A stretch of 64,000 bases of DNA from Ascaris suum (GCA_013433145.1 CM024187.1:17163826-17227825); one strand, 5' to 3'; positions 37,836-51,900 are shown, counted from the first letter of the stretch. The notes: generated from the sequence alone by a model not told the origin. Numbers and translations are program-made.

Positions 37836-38665
37836 CTACATTGTGTTGTACTTTACCACCTCGACAATTTTTCGAGATATATTATACCACATTATGGGGC
37901 ACCGAAAGTTCATAAACTGTGCTCCAATATGCTTTATGTGAAAGCGATGCAGCGCAAAAGCGTGAACGATGTGAGAAGAGCCTCGTAAAAATTTTTCCAA
38001 CCCAGCGTCCTCTGCAGGGCCCCTCTCCAGCGGGAGACTTTCAGAACACAGAAACTCTCCACGAGGCTTTTCGGGCGTTAAAGCTTCCCGCCCCTCTTGA
38101 TTTATCACGCCATATAATGAAGGCCCTCGTCCATCTCGTCAGTAATTCATTACAAGAATCAAGCTGCACTCTTATTACTGGATATTCCCTCAGATAGTTT
38201 AGAACGTTGTTTTGATGTCCACTGTACAGATCCAGCACTGCACACAGCTATGGACCAAAATTTATGCTCGTTAGAAACCTCGATGGAAACCGTAAGGACA
38301 GTTTTGCAAGGAAGACCAGCCAACGCCAGATAAGAGTAGATAAGAGGCCTTGCAAGGTGAGTCAAAAGATCACAGGCAAAACAAAGACTGTCCATCAAGG
38401 TTAACCTCAGGCAGAATCAAGGAGCATATAGAAATGGGTTAAAGTGCTTGTACAGTGATTCCAATTTCGAGATCACGGTTTCTAGAGATTTCGCAAGGCC
38501 GAGCGGACTTTTGCGAAGTCGTCGAAAGCGTGAAGAGGAGCTCGGATAGTACCACGGCAGGATCGAGCCAACGATAGAAGCCATCCTAATGAACAGGTTT
38601 CTTTTGCTCGCACTTTGTACTGTAGAACTTTGATAAACTATTGTCTTGGTACCTGTGTCGCCCAT
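37836..38665 (-). mobile_element. Possible old retroelement remnant (uncertain)
   Basis: The minus strand carries a series of comparatively GC-rich overlapping frames (38417-38665, 38159-38398, 37836-38108) that pass from one to the next as if by frameshifts. The first contains SKRNLFIRMASIVGS, loosely reminiscent of the segment after the reverse transcriptase of BEL/Pao elements (typically TKR, then MAS, then D-P). No LTR, catalytic YxDD or integrase motif was found. It could equally be unrelated unique sequence. Confidence 0.2.
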
Positions 38666-41600
38666 ATGCTATCCGTTCGTACCTGGACAGGAATTACAGA
38701 TCCTGATTGAGTCTTGCAACTACGCCAGCAATGGGGAGTTAGCCCTTACAATTTTTCTAATCCTGGCTGCTTTGTTGTTCGTTTGTTTTTTGTTCATTGA
38801 ATAATTGTAAGTGGTCGTTCACATGAGCAACTATTTTGGTGGAATGTTGACAGCAATAAAATAGATTCCATCGATAAACAGCATGTTTTTGATGAATACT
38901 CTTCATTTGGAGTGAATGACATTAGCGTTTAGCGAAACGATCAGGAGTCTACGCAAAATCGTTTGTTCAAGTGTTGCTGTCACGCTTATTAGTAAGAAGT
39001 TATTGGCGAAGGTGCTGTTGCGATTTTTTGAAAATTCGATAGTTCTTCTATGGGATCAATGGCTTCTGCCGTCTTGCTCAACTTTTTTGGTTAGTTGGAT
39101 TTTTGTCCCACTAGATTAAGAGTGAGCATAGAAGCGCTTCATTACATACGTTGGGACGTTTGAAGAGGAACGCTTAGTTTGCGAAGTTTTGCATTCATTT
39201 TGCACGGACCTACTCGCTATGCACTTTTATTGTTCACTTTGTTGACGGAGCGCAATACCAGTGCACCGGCCCTTGCAAAACTTGCTCGTCCGTAGTAGAT
39301 GATCTACCTTAAATGTGACATATATGAGGTTTTAAATAAGCATTGCGAAGTGCTAACTGCAACTGAACACCAAAAAAGGGAACGCCGAAAAAAGCTTGTA
39401 TCGGTATGGAAATTCCCGTCACTCATTCCTGAATAAAACGTTGACGGTTAAAACCAGAGCGTAACGCAGTATTCTGACCTGATTATGCACTCCCAGGTGT
39501 GCTATCCCCAAACAACAGTATCTATGCGTTTAGATCAGACATGCATTTTTCCTCCTCCCTCTCCTGTTGCTGTTCCTTTTCCACAATTTTTTGGGAAATT
39601 TGGTGCCTGTTTTCACCAAAATTTGCGGCTCACTCTCTCGTCAAAGACTTTATGCTCATTTTGTCGATGATATGATAAAGTACTAACTGAATAATAATGT
39701 AATTGTAAAATATATAGGAGACTTGGAACTTGTTTGGTAATTGTGTTAGGGATGCTCGACTTTGAGTGAACGACTGATGATAGGCAGCGTTGATTTGAGT
39801 TGGAAATTCGAAGAAAATGCTGCGTGCACTTGTTACAAAACAGGCAAATTAATGCACAGTTTCAGCAACGTGATTATTTGCTAAGATTTTATTCAACTCC
39901 TCGAGGAGGGCTTTTTAGCATTCGTTTTTACACAATGGAATTAAAAACATCTAGCTTAATTTGAAGATATTTATCAAATTACGGTGATTTTAAATATGCC
40001 ATAGGCAAGTCAACTTGCAGAACTTGCTAGCCGCACAGGAGCATTGTTGAGCATATGAGGAGTAATGTCTCGTTAGTTGTTTACTTCCATACAACGGGAT
40101 AACTTTCTTTTCACTTTAAACGGTGATTCTGAGAAATTTATCTTTTCTCGACTATATCGATCTCTGAAGGTTGCGGCACACTTGGCAACCACCTACTGTG
40201 TGAAGGTGAGCTGTCGGCACCAATCTGGACACCTGATGGAGCAGATTTGCGCTTCAGCTTCGAATGCAATCGCCGTAACCACGCGCGATCGTCACTCCTA
40301 AACGCTCGCAGGTCACATCCTTTCAATTTCCAAGCAAATACGATCAGATGTGCCAAATACCTTAGTAAATGCTAATTAAGCAATAAGTATATGCAATGGG
40401 AAGTTTGAAGGGAGTATGTGCTTTTCAGGCTCGAAATCAGGTTGCGTTAGTTACGTTCTCCAAAACACAAATCGTCTGTTGATGAAGTGAACTCGCTACT
40501 GTTATTGAAAGAGATGAGTCACTCAAATATTGAGTTCTTTTTATTCAGTGGTACTCAAGTGGCGAGACATGAGGTAAAAAGCTGCTTTATAAATTCCACT
40601 CCTGGCAGCCATTCAGTCATAATGGTTAACTATTCACGACTCACATATAAATACCTTTCACATACCGTATAATAGTAAATAGCTTGATTTGACAAATTTT
40701 AAGTTTTATTCCCTGAATCTGCGAATTAAGAGTTAAACGAAAGTATTAATTATCATTAATTAGTAAAATTGAGGAGGAAATTTGCGAAGGAAGTGCAGAG
40801 TATGTGGCTGAGGATGGTAAGCAGTGTGGCTGAGGCTGCAGCAGCGGCAGCAGTCAAAGGGTGCCAGATTCGACCTTCCCAAACTAATGTCATTTTCTCA
40901 GCCGTTGTTCAGATGGCGTACAGCAACCAATTGATACAATTCACAAAATGCACATCGCTCTGTGTGCTTAATCGAGCGTTTCCCTATTCAGCCTTCCTCA
41001 CTCATAATCTTGCGATCACTTTTTCTACGCCTCATCGGACTTCGTCGATCGTTGCAGCTGTCTTCATTATTCGACGCCCTTTACTTGCTATCATAAGTTA
41101 TATTCCTACAAGACACCACACTTTCAGCATCAATGTGCTAATAAATGCATTTCGTTTTTGAATACTGTAGAACTATTGCATTTTTAATGATGGCCACTTT
41201 GCTTGTTCGCGTATAAGTAGTGTACTGTACGTAAACGATTTTAACTACTATGGGGCGCCATTAGGAAACGGCTTGACGGAGGAGAGGAGGAAGAAGAGGT
41301 GACTCTATCCAGAATCTTGGAAGGCTCAAAAAAATGGTGGAGAAGAAAGTGGGGGAGGGGAGGAATAGTAGGAGGAAATGGTCATCTATGCTCGTACTTG
41401 GGCTCAACTAAAAGTTCCACATCTGAAAGCACACCTTTCACCGCCCACATGGTTCCTGCTTTCTGAAGAACGTTACTAATGGAGCGACCTGTTTTCGTCT
41501 AAGTTCTACAAATGGTTGCTGCAGTTTCTTTTTTTTCGCTGGATGAGTAACTCGTTTTGCCTACCCTTAGTGTGTTGGTTTTGTAAATTTCTTTCAGCTT

Positions 41601-44204
41601 GATAGATAGTACATCATTATCATCTTCCGCTAAGATTTCCTACATCGTATGATGCCTGCTATTATCAGCTTTTGTAAAAACTATCCTTTCCACTGTGCAA
41701 TGCCGACCTAATCGAGCAAAATAACATTGATGAGCAAAGAAGACGTTTAATTTAGACCATCACACCGTCATGGTAAATAGTTTTATGACAAAGCTGTAAG
41801 TTGGTAACTTTTAATGGGTCGCAAAACGGCTCAGAGCACTGTTTCTTGGCTTTAGCAGCCACTTTTGACAGATGACCACGAAGAATGAACTGCGCATTCT
41901 CCTCTTCATATCATGTATCACATAAACGCACACCAGCGATTTCAAGCGTCGCTTTTGCACATCTCAAATTTCTTTATTTCAGTTTAATTTTTGGGTATTA
42001 TTCATAGCTAAAAACCCTCGATTACTGTCATCAATGGCGATATTGAAACCTCGACGACGGCTTTAATTTTGTATCTTCTTCTTTTCTTCGTCTGTCAGCT
42101 AATACTATAATTGAGCGGCAAATTTCTTGATTGGCAAAACTTGAATATGTGAATTTTCGCCGTATTCTTATATCAAAAATTTGCTCGGTAAACATGGTAT
42201 AAATAAATATGCTCTCTTTTAGTGGTAGGAGACAGTGCATGTATCACTTTTGAATTGCCACAAACACAGTAAGGTATGGCAGGCTTCTGCAGAAAAATGC
42301 AATTCATGAACACTTTCGACCAGCAAGGTGTGGTTAAGCAGGTTTGCCTTTGTCATTGAGGCGGTTGCTAAGATGCACCTTGAAGGTTATCATTCATGTT
42401 GTAGTTGGAACTCGTCGTGGATGTCTTAGGATATCAAATTATCGCAGCTTGTGCTATAGTGCATGACTGTGGTCGGCCGCGTCCTTTGCGCTTCGTCTGT
42501 GTGTAGAGGAGGGAAATATTTTTAAGACATGAAAGAAACCACTGCATCCGATAAGAAGACCTTAAAGAGCATCGATTGCTGCAGATGCAAATGGCTGTTT
42601 TCCGATTTCTTTCTTCCACGTTTTCTTTTCCTGCCAGCAGTAATAATTAGTAAGGAATTTATAGAGGGGTACAACTGGTCTAGGTCCTAAAATATCAGAT
42701 CATCATTAGGTTCTATTTTTGTTTTTGTTGTGTGAGAAAGAAATAAATAATCGAATACTAGTGAGCAGAAAATCTAGACAAAGAATTAAGCAATAATAAA
42801 TGTGCTGAATTATAAGGGAAATAATTGCCATTGCTTCGAAGCATAACAGCTGTTTTACCTAAAAACGTCGAAATTTTCGTCCAAGCTGGATAAAATTACT
42901 AACTGCGGAAATGCTGTGTCTAGTGGAAGGGGGTGCATCCGACCGCTTCGACAAAGTGAAGAACCTCATGGAATGAAGTTGGAAAGAAATTAAACGAATT
43001 CATTTTGCTGATCCTATCGGGGCCAATTTGCCATTCACCGACTGTCTTTTTATTCGTTTTTGCAAATTCACTTTCTCTCCCAACTTAATATTTATTTTTA
43101 GTAATCAGCCATGGGAAGTACAGTATCTATACCGTCACGTTATCAGACATTTTGGCTAATCCACGTAAAGCAAAAGCACAAAAAATTCGCTACTTATGTC
43201 TTTCTGTGAACATGGGGTCATCGCATCGATGGCTTGTACAAAGTCCACTTATAGGATATCAATGTTTCTTCCGGGGTTTGCTTGGTATCAGTCATCTCCA
43301 TTCTGTCTTTTCGAGTAGTTGATGTAGACCAAGGCATCGATGCCTCTGTGCGTTCTTAATATCTAGTGCATTTGCGTTTGCACAATGCGTTAAGGAGATG
43401 TCATTTTTACTGGCACGCGCGTCTGCGCCTTTACGATACTTTCAACTTAAGAATCACTCTAGCTAAAATTAAGAAATTTGTCTGTATAACCTATGTTTAT
43501 GGTGAGGTCCTGCGCCAAATTCAGAGTTGATCGATCCATTTTGAAAGGATTTGAGGACTCCTCCAAATGACAGATGAACCTAATTTCTGCATCCATAAGT
43601 TCTCTACACGCATTTTCTTGGTCGGAGTTACTTTTTAATTAGTAAGAAGCATATTAAAATGATTTCAGTCGGATTAGCTGAAATTTACAGGCGAAGTGCG
43701 TTATGTGACGAGGTAGATGGTGCTCCATAATTCACTGGGTACAGCAATCAATACCTTACTAAAGAATAAGCTCAAAGGTTGGATATATTATGAGATTGCG
43801 GGTCACCTTACTGCAATTTGACAAACTGTATGCATTAGGGCAATATCGAAGCTTCTTTTCCTACATCTTCCCCTAGATTCTTTGATTCTGTTTTCAGCAG
43901 AAGCTGTGTTGTTCAGGTACGTTAGGCCCAGAGTTATTCGCCTCAAGCGTGTTATATTGCAATAGAATGATCGAAAAATATTGTAGCTCACCGCAGCGGT
44001 TGAGGTTTTCCATCTGCAAAGGTATGTATGGAAGGTTGGAAGCATTCTTAAAGATGGAAAGATTCTCAAAAATTTGCTTAAACCTGTGCAGGACGCGAAA
44101 TGAAGCAGCAGCAAGAATACAGTGTAAGAAATGTGAGGGTTACAGGAGTTGTAGCCGTATATTCTTTTAAAGTCGTACCGAGGAATTTCTGCATTCATTT
44201 TCTC

Positions 44205-45249
44205 CTACTCCTCATAGGGTATCCCTTTTAATTTCGACTTCTTTCTCCTACAAGCTCTATCTCTTCGGTGAAGTCCAGACTTGTTTGAAGAAGAGGTATT
44301 TGCGGTGCCTCCGTCAGCAGTCCCCGAAATCCTCTGTTCCCTGCTTTTTCTGGGACCAGTCACGTCGTCGAGGTTCAACCGGCAGATTTCGTATGTTGCT
44401 GTCTACTTTCCCCCAATAACGAACGATGCAATACAAAACAAAAAGAAGCGATATTTACGATGTCCCGGCGTCTTTGCTGGCAGGCGGAAGCGGAATCATT
44501 GCTAAGCAAGCTTTTATTTTCTGATATTTCGATTTTATGCAGACATGAGCCATCGAAGGTCAGCGGCGCGCCAAGAACGTTAAACTCAAATAGCAGTTGT
44601 AAGCTGTTTTGACTCGCCGAATGTGGTAATAAAGAATAGTACTGTGTTCCCGAAAGTTTATTTCCAGCCGACTGTCAGAAGGATATTACCTCATTAACGC
44701 GTGCAACAATTGTCGAAAACTTATATATTCGAAGAGTTGCTCACTAACTGCTGCTGCAGCTTTACATCAACAGTCGTACATCAACAGTCAAATTTTGCCT
44801 CGGCGGGGCAAATTTCTATTTTCATGCAATAACTTTGAAAGTTCGTAATGGAGTACTCTGAAGTAGTGAGATCTTCACCATTATTTTAGATACATTGCTT
44901 TTCTGCTCCAATGAGCTGAAAAATTTTAGCTCACTGCGAGCGAAGCAGTCTGAGAAATTGCTTTCATCATCCACTTTCATAGTTTCCAACGTTTTCCGGC
45001 CTTTATAAGGGAGAGGCGTTGAATTGCCAAACCTTTCAGCCCTTATTCGTATACCAGTTGTATACCGTACACCACCTTCAAAGCAGTTCACAAGGCAATT
45101 ACACTTAATCACGGTTAACACACTTACGTTATTGGATGTGTCCATAGAGTTAATGCAATCCATTAAAACGGAAGACCTGCAGAAGAGAGATGTTTCGTCC
45201 ATGCGTGAATCTGCATCGGGCGAAGACGAGCGAGATGAGCACTGAACTT
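44205..45249 (-). other. Two candidate exons of an unidentified minus-strand gene
   Basis: Block 45128-45249 lies between an acceptor-like tttgacag and a strong donor gtaagt. It encodes a serine-rich acidic peptide containing SSRSSSPDADSRMDETS. Block 44205-44398 follows an acceptor-like agtagacag and stays open for 63 residues to a TAG; it is basic and Ser/Arg-rich, ending CRRKKSKLKGIPYEE. The phases do not join directly (phase 0 against phase 1), so a further exon would be needed or one block is not coding. No family is recognised. Confidence 0.2.
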
Positions 45250-46368
45250 CTGTCAAATTTCCTCATCTTAGCGCACAGCAAGCGCGCACAGTTGATGTCA
45301 TAATGTGTAAGTTTGGGGGAACGAATGGTTGAGGTCGCTGGAGAAGCGTTTGACATAGGATAAAGCGAGAATGTGAACTGTTGGCTTTGCGATTAAATGA
45401 TGGACGCCAGTAGTAGGCAATTTTCAGTAATGTAAAGTGTAGGGAGCTTATGATGCTCACCGTTATACATCACAAGGACCCGACAGGGGTGTAAAAGCAA
45501 GAGAGTACACCAACGAGGGTAGCAAAAAATTACCAAGAGGGTTGTGTGCACTCGTGACATCCTTTGTTTCTGCGTAAGAGTCACTGCAGAGAATAAGAAT
45601 GTGAAGTATTGAATCCTATAATTTGTTAGACTATTCGAGCGTGAACGTGATCAAAAGAATGCCGTCAAATGCTCATGCGATGTTTGCATTGTTGCGTCAA
45701 TATAGCATCAAGGGCTGTAAATGGTGCTGGTGCCATATACCAGCTGAGGAGGTTGCCACGCTGGTTCTAGAATACCGCACTTACAGCCTTCAACAACTGT
45801 GGCATGGTTACTGTTGCGTGTTTTTGCTTAACCAAAAAACGCATATTGCGAAGCCTTTATCTTTCTACTTGTTCACATATTTCACTGTCGACATTCATTG
45901 GTGTCACTTCAAATTCAGCCTATAAGATGACTGTCGAGGCGGATTATGAAAATATAAAAACCGTTCCTCTCTCTTTGTCTTGACTGCTCACTGACCTCTC
46001 GAAGGTTCCCCTGTTTGCTGATGCTCTTGGATTTGAATTCTGCTAGGGGAAAAACTTTTCCTGTAAAACACATAATTCACTCCATCAAGTAGACGGCTTT
46101 GGTGAGTTGAGTCGGAGGTAATGATGCCAAGAGCACTCCATTTTTAGAACCTATCACGATTTCAAAGTCCCTTGCTCCTTTCATAATGTGTATGGTGCAA
46201 AATCATGAACTCCTAACAGATATTTACACATTTCTTAACAGCCAACAGTTCAGCAATAGAACTTTGGAAAGCATCGCCACTTTCACTTCAAAAAACTTTG
46301 TCTACTTTGGGGCAGTTATGTGGGTCTACGCGCCCAAAACGATGCGCGATGCAAAACAATACATTCCA

Positions 46369-46671
46369 TCAACGCGTCCTCACCCCTCTTGCATGCTTGG
46401 ACATATCTTTCAACCGCAAAGCCTTGCAGAGGGTGGGGGACATCAATATCACAAGATTATGAGGAAGAAAGGAGGAAGTGCAGAAGTTCTCGAACACCAA
46501 TTTTGCGACCTTATGTGTGGCGAATCTGGGTTTATGTGGATGATCGTTATTACACAACACAACTTTTTTGGAGCTGTACGGCTCGTTTTTAAACTCGCGT
46601 TGGCTTCTTCCATATGAGCAACAGTGAAGCCACTGGTGGCGGTGGCGCTGTTGTCTCTGGTCTTGCAGCAT
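46369..46671 (-). mobile_element. Decayed mariner-like transposase fragment
   Basis: On the minus strand a frame reads KKVVLCNNDHPHKPRFA and then KVAKLVFENF. This resembles the mariner transposase segment in which a cysteine/leucine-rich strand leads to DNARPH and then a K-L helix. After a frame change, the downstream reading gives PHPLQGFAVERYV, which recalls the PxPYSPDLxPxDYHLF-LQ region. The catalytic aspartates are not preserved and frames are broken, so this is at most a dead relic. Terminal repeats were not located. Confidence 0.35.
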
Positions 46672-48932
46672 ATAACAAAGGATAGTAAAATCAAGATGCG
46701 ATCATGGCCTCTTCACAGCTGAGGTCTCTTTTTGTACACTATAGCGGAATAGGGTCGGAGAAACCACCACGACCCAACTAACGTCTGTCATCAGCGCAGA
46801 CATGATCGTTAGTTGACTTGCTATCAGCTCTTATTTTGAACGATGAAAGAGCTTGGTAAATTCTTTCCGTGGAAAAAGACAAGAACTATCATTCTAGCAT
46901 CTAGCTTCATCCTCTTGCGTGCATTCGCGAGATTATTTGAGAAAATTAGAGGTTTCTCAGGTACCTTACTAGCTCAATGACTTGCAATGCCGTTGGTATA
47001 AGGGGAGTCCGTAGCAAAACCATACCAAGGAACCTGCTCAAATAGCTCTTCAGAACTGCAGTTACTGAACGACGGTCGACTGATAGGGGTATTCGTTACA
47101 ATCTCATCTGTAAACCACGCGCACCATTTGAAAGTCACCTCATCAAGGGTGTTGAGTGCACTTGACCTGCCCTTTCATTGCTACCACTAAAAGCGTTTTG
47201 TTTCGAATGCAATAGATGACTGCTTGCCCTTTTCCTTTCTCTGCACACGTTGATGTAGCGGTGGAGGCCAAAAAGATACAAGAAAAACGTGCGCATATCT
47301 AGAGAACCTATTCGAAAAAAAGCATGCAGTTCATCTCTAGCTTACTCGAAAACCAGTCCCTTGGTAATTCACCACTTACCTTTTTCGCTAGAAACCTATT
47401 TAGAAACTACCCTTTCCAGATTAAAACATGTTATTTAGTATTAAAATGGAAGCAGCGTACAAAATGGTCATGAAGGATGCTCGAATACTTGGTGTAACCA
47501 AAAATTATTAGCTACCGTACCGCAGCGCCTATTCTTTTGCGGAATCGTAGCTCGCCAATCAAATCAGACTAAATTTTGCAATTTGTCCTTTGGTGAACGA
47601 GGCCGATACTAGCATTTATCAGCAAAGGGATAGGATTGACGTTGGCTACAACTGCAGATAATAGACAATGCGTGCTTTCATCAAATTCACTGACGCGACG
47701 GATGTGCGATGGTCGTCGTTTGCATTGGTATCCAAGCAGCGTTTGTTTGAATTTTGCAAAGAATTGATCGTTACCCTCAGATTGTCTAAATTCATGCGTA
47801 GTATAGTGGAAGGCGAGATCTGACATACCACTAAATCCGTTCGTATTTCACATTTTACAGTGTTCTCACTTCAGTGTCACTCATATTGCTCTTCGACTAA
47901 ATCTTATTTATTTCTTCATCGATTCACATATAAAGTTTCTGGGGATTACGCATCCGAAATGAACACTATTTATATCACTGTGGCTTCAAGAGAAATCGAA
48001 CATTTTCATGAATTCTTTTTCTATTCTACGCTTTGAATGAAATATATCACAATTGGTTTACTAAAATGCGGTCAAAGTTTGCTTCTTTCTGGCAGTGGCT
48101 CTGACAAAGGTATAATAATGCTGGTGGAGACAGCGATACAGAGTGTTTATATTTGCGCATTTTTTCACTAATTGGAGTGAGCTGTCAGAAAAATTGCAAT
48201 TGCGAAACCCCTATGCACTTTAAGTCAAATTCTCGATGAAATTATGCCTTTTCGAATTCCTCCTTGAAATCTGAAATTTGTTCCAGAGAATAGGTCGACA
48301 TTACTACTTCTCAACAGTTTGAGCATTGTTGCAGCTCACTGCTAGCACCACTTTTTGCAGTCAGCTGAAAGTGACCTATCACTTGACCTGATCAGTTGTG
48401 ACCAGTTGAACCTGTCAATTTAAGTGCAAATTCATCCCGTCCCGTCCTGCCATGATGAATGGCATAGGTAGCCAAGTGCGTAGAGGCCAATCGTTCTCAC
48501 TGAGGCTGGCAGGCAGCGGAAGGCTGCATAACGCCTTGTTTATAGCTGCAGGACGATCAAAAAGGTATCAAATCTGTTTTCGACTGAGCGCAGCACGTTT
48601 TCATCCGCGCAGTTCACCCCCCTAATTTCATTTTTTTGCGAAGAGAATTTCAAAGAAATGAAGGATGTAAGGAGAATATCGTGAAACAGTGCTCTTTCAT
48701 AAAATAACACAAAAAGAACGCGTCGCTGGTCCTACCTGCTTGAGTGCTCGTCGTCAATAGTAAGCTTCTGAAAAGAAAAAACACCACATGAACTGGCTCA
48801 AATTGAAATGCTTCATTGGAATGAAACGTCTCAAGGAAAATGAATAAGCGTGGAAGAGTTGAAATTCGAGCTTTACAAAAAAAACTGTGATTGCTGAATT
48901 TTATTACCTATGAAGAGGAGAGCATAATTTAG

Positions 48933-48981
48933 TTGAGCAACAAAAATGGAGCGAACGGCGGAGTTGGAGTGCGAAAAGTGA
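48933..48981 (+). promoter_or_regulatory. Leader of the nuclear receptor mRNA with an 11-codon uORF overlapping the start
   Basis: An acceptor-like cataatttag ends at 48932. The first ATG after it (48946) opens an 11-codon frame, MERTAELECEK, whose TGA at 48979-48981 overlaps the presumed receptor ATG as TGATG. This arrangement could allow termination-reinitiation. It depends on the mRNA really starting here, for example by spliced-leader addition. Confidence 0.35.
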
Positions 48982-51900
48982 TGGCGTACCAGAAGCGATA
49001 TGTTGCTCTAATTGAGGGCTATTCTTGGCGTGTTTTCAGCGAAGAGTGTCAAGAAACGGCAAGAAGAATGCTGCAGACCGGTCTCTCCGCCTCACAGGTA
49101 CGTACACGCAATTAATTCTCATTTCACTTTCATTATACAGTTCGCTTCCCAAAACGGTGTCAGATCGCTAACCGAATGACCCAACCGGTAAGCGGAACTT
49201 GCTCATGTTTATCGCTTCCGCATGTTGTCTTTCATTTTCTTATTCGTTCGCATGTGCCCGAACACCGTCAGTATCCTATGCAAATAGCGCCTTCCATTGT
49301 AGTTTTCGTTTTTGTATGGCTCAGCTGCTCCGGCGTTCAGATTTGAGCTGCTCTATTTGTACATTTGCACTAACAGTTTATTTCAACTGACCTCGGATGG
49401 CGTGTCTAGACTATCCGATGATTTTAGAGAAAAAAAAGAGTAAAGTTCTAAAGAAAATATTTCAGTCCGCTGGAAAGCTTTAGTGAAATGAAGAATGTTT
49501 CAAAAGCGATAAAGTTTCGAAGGTTTCAATGCTTCTTCTTGCCGCGCATCGGCAATGAGTGATTGCAGCCTGAAACGGCATGCAGAGGCTTCCGTGAGGA
49601 AAGCGCATGCAAAACGAAGCAGAGATGACCAGACATTCAAGAGGTGCAGGCGGTTTGCGATATTATATCTGTGCTACGTCGTTCAAGAACAGCGAAAGCC
49701 AAAATTTATAAATCGTTTGCGCATATCATGTGGTCACGCTATTCCTCCTCCATTCCACTTTACCCCTATACGCACTTGCTAGTCCTCTGGTGTTTGAACA
49801 AGATTGTACCTCTTTATTGAGGTTTGTTTGCAGATGTTGTTCTTGCCCGAGGTTGAATGCACATCAGAATTTTTAGTTGTAATAGGTTGGCACTTCCTAA
49901 TTTGTTATCCCCCAGTTTCCTGATCACTCTTCCCTTCAGAACAGCTGTCGCTTCTGCAGCTTCCAGAAAAGGTATTCAACCGAATTTTCTCCCACGTACA
50001 AAGCGGTAGGTTCGAATGAGCACACGTCCCGACGTACTTAAGAAGAGCATGTTTCATGCTCAAGTAACAATTTTTTGTTTTTTCTTGTTTCTGATGGTTT
50101 TGTGTTCAGGTGACGTTTATGTGTCAAGTGTGCAACGAAATAGCACGTGGATACCACTTTGGAGCGTTCACATGCGAAGGATGTAAAGTGAGTCCTCTTC
50201 CTGTTTCTTCCTAAATTCTGGTGACAGCCGTTCGTTACCACCCAACGTGCGCTTCTTCACTAAAACCTTCATTTTCAATCGAGAATCGCTTGTAACTTGT
50301 GAATTTCCCGCGGAGTTTTTCGATTAATAAAAAAGGAACACAAAAATGCCGTCTACAGGAGTATACTTTGACTTCGATTGTATAACCATTCCAGTGGAAG
50401 TTTATAATTTTTTAGTTGAGAATAGCAACTTGATTTCTCATGGTTACTTTTGACTGCTGCTTAGTGGTGTTTGCTGAACTTACTGTTTGGTCATCTGCGG
50501 ATGCTTTATTTTTGTAGCATATAAAATGCGCTAAATTTTGCACACATATGTTACTATGCAGAATTTACTGAAAACATTGCATCTCAATCACTGAAAATTG
50601 CTTTTTGGCTTTCTGTCTTCAGCAGAGAGTGCCTTACCTTTTGAGCAAGCAAGATTTCGTGCGTTGTTCAGGCAGCCAGTCCTTTGACCTCGGTTTTAAA
50701 ATTCCAGAATCCATATGCAAACTACTACTTCTGTTGGCAAAATACCTGTTCGTTCTCGCCACCTGTAATCACTTGGTTGCTTTAAGTATCACAAGAAAAA
50801 TTTCTAAATCACTCAATATTCGGCTTAAAGAATGATGATTACGCATTTATTCAATCTGCACGTTCACAACATTCTTATTGCTCCTATTTGCATGAAGAAG
50901 CCTACAAAGGTGGATTCTTTAGTCTCATTTATAGCGCCTTGTGGTTTTTTTTTTTGAATGAGCCCTATCAGCTTGTGCATTTCTGTAGGTAGATAGCAAT
51001 TCTCACGTAAACCTGCTTCGGTGATTCTGTTCAGTTTACAACCTTGCGTCACATTAACCCTTATTCAGTTCTCAGTTTACTGCGAGCACTGTTGTTCGTC
51101 TAATCGTAATTCCCGACTTAGCTTGCATCCAATGAAGTGCGATTTATTCACTCGGTCCTCTCGAGGCAATAGCAGCTGGGGAGGAAGTGAAAAGGGTTTG
51201 GACAAGCTTATTTTTACTCACTCATAGGAATGAATTTTTCGATACCACTTAATATATTTTCCTCTGCGAAGTGTCATCGCTAACAATCACTTCACATAAA
51301 ACAAACCGAGATGCACTGATTGTTAGCATCAAATATCTCTATCACTTTCAAAATGACAACGATAATTTCACCTAAGAGAATTTCAAAAGGCGTATAAATT
51401 GCGAAGCTTTGGAAACACTCAGTCATATGTGTAATCAAGCTTTCGTTCTCTAATAAATCTGTCAAAATCATCAAGTGATCGGAATTCAACAGCGTGATAT
51501 CACCAATGAAAAAGTATGCATATCGGGAAATTTCAATTCCACACCAATAATATGCTAAGAAAATCAAAAAAAGAAAAACATGGCGCAGGCAAAATAATTT
51601 CCAAATATCTCTCAGAAACCTTGATTTACAATTAATTATAATTCACTCTAACAGTCTTTGTTCAAGTGTTTATCGCTTATTTCCGCATTTCCTCACAGTT
51701 GTTTGATTGCTGTCTGCATTTTTCTAAGCTCTACTGTTTCTCTTCGCTAATGTGTGAATTCACGTAACTTCTGGACAGACCTAGAGTTGGCTGAATTGCA
51801 GAACGCTTTTAAATATATTGATGTAGGAAGCATCATTGTCTTTTTAATAATCTGCAACTTTCGATGACTGTATCCACAAATTTAGCAGAATTGAGGAAGC

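Larger units (their letters stand above)
35700..48930. other. Intergenic region between sphingomyelinase and nuclear receptor genes
   Basis: About 13 kb without a secure gene. Contents that can be pointed to are a GC hairpin (36.6 kb), a C tract and GA microsatellite (37.5-37.75 kb), a possible retroelement remnant (37.8-38.7 kb), an uncertain minus-strand exon pair (44.2-45.25 kb) and a decayed mariner-like fragment (46.4-46.7 kb). The rest, including 38.7-44.2 kb and 46.7-48.9 kb, shows no family I recognise. Its 5'-proximal part should contain the nuclear receptor promoter. Confidence 0.5.

Noticed and set aside
40769..41161. Plus-strand 130-codon frame with an alanine run
   Set aside because: The alanine run comes from a gcagcag-type stretch; no ATG start, motif or splice context supports it.
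43803..44198. Minus-strand 131-codon frame
   Set aside because: ATG-started but with mixed, motif-free composition; no family or expression signal visible.
48933..48980. Receptor start at TTG 48933
   Set aside because: TTG is not a normal start in nematode nuclear genes. The first in-frame ATG is 48981; the earlier codons could only be coding if an upstream exon joins at 48933.
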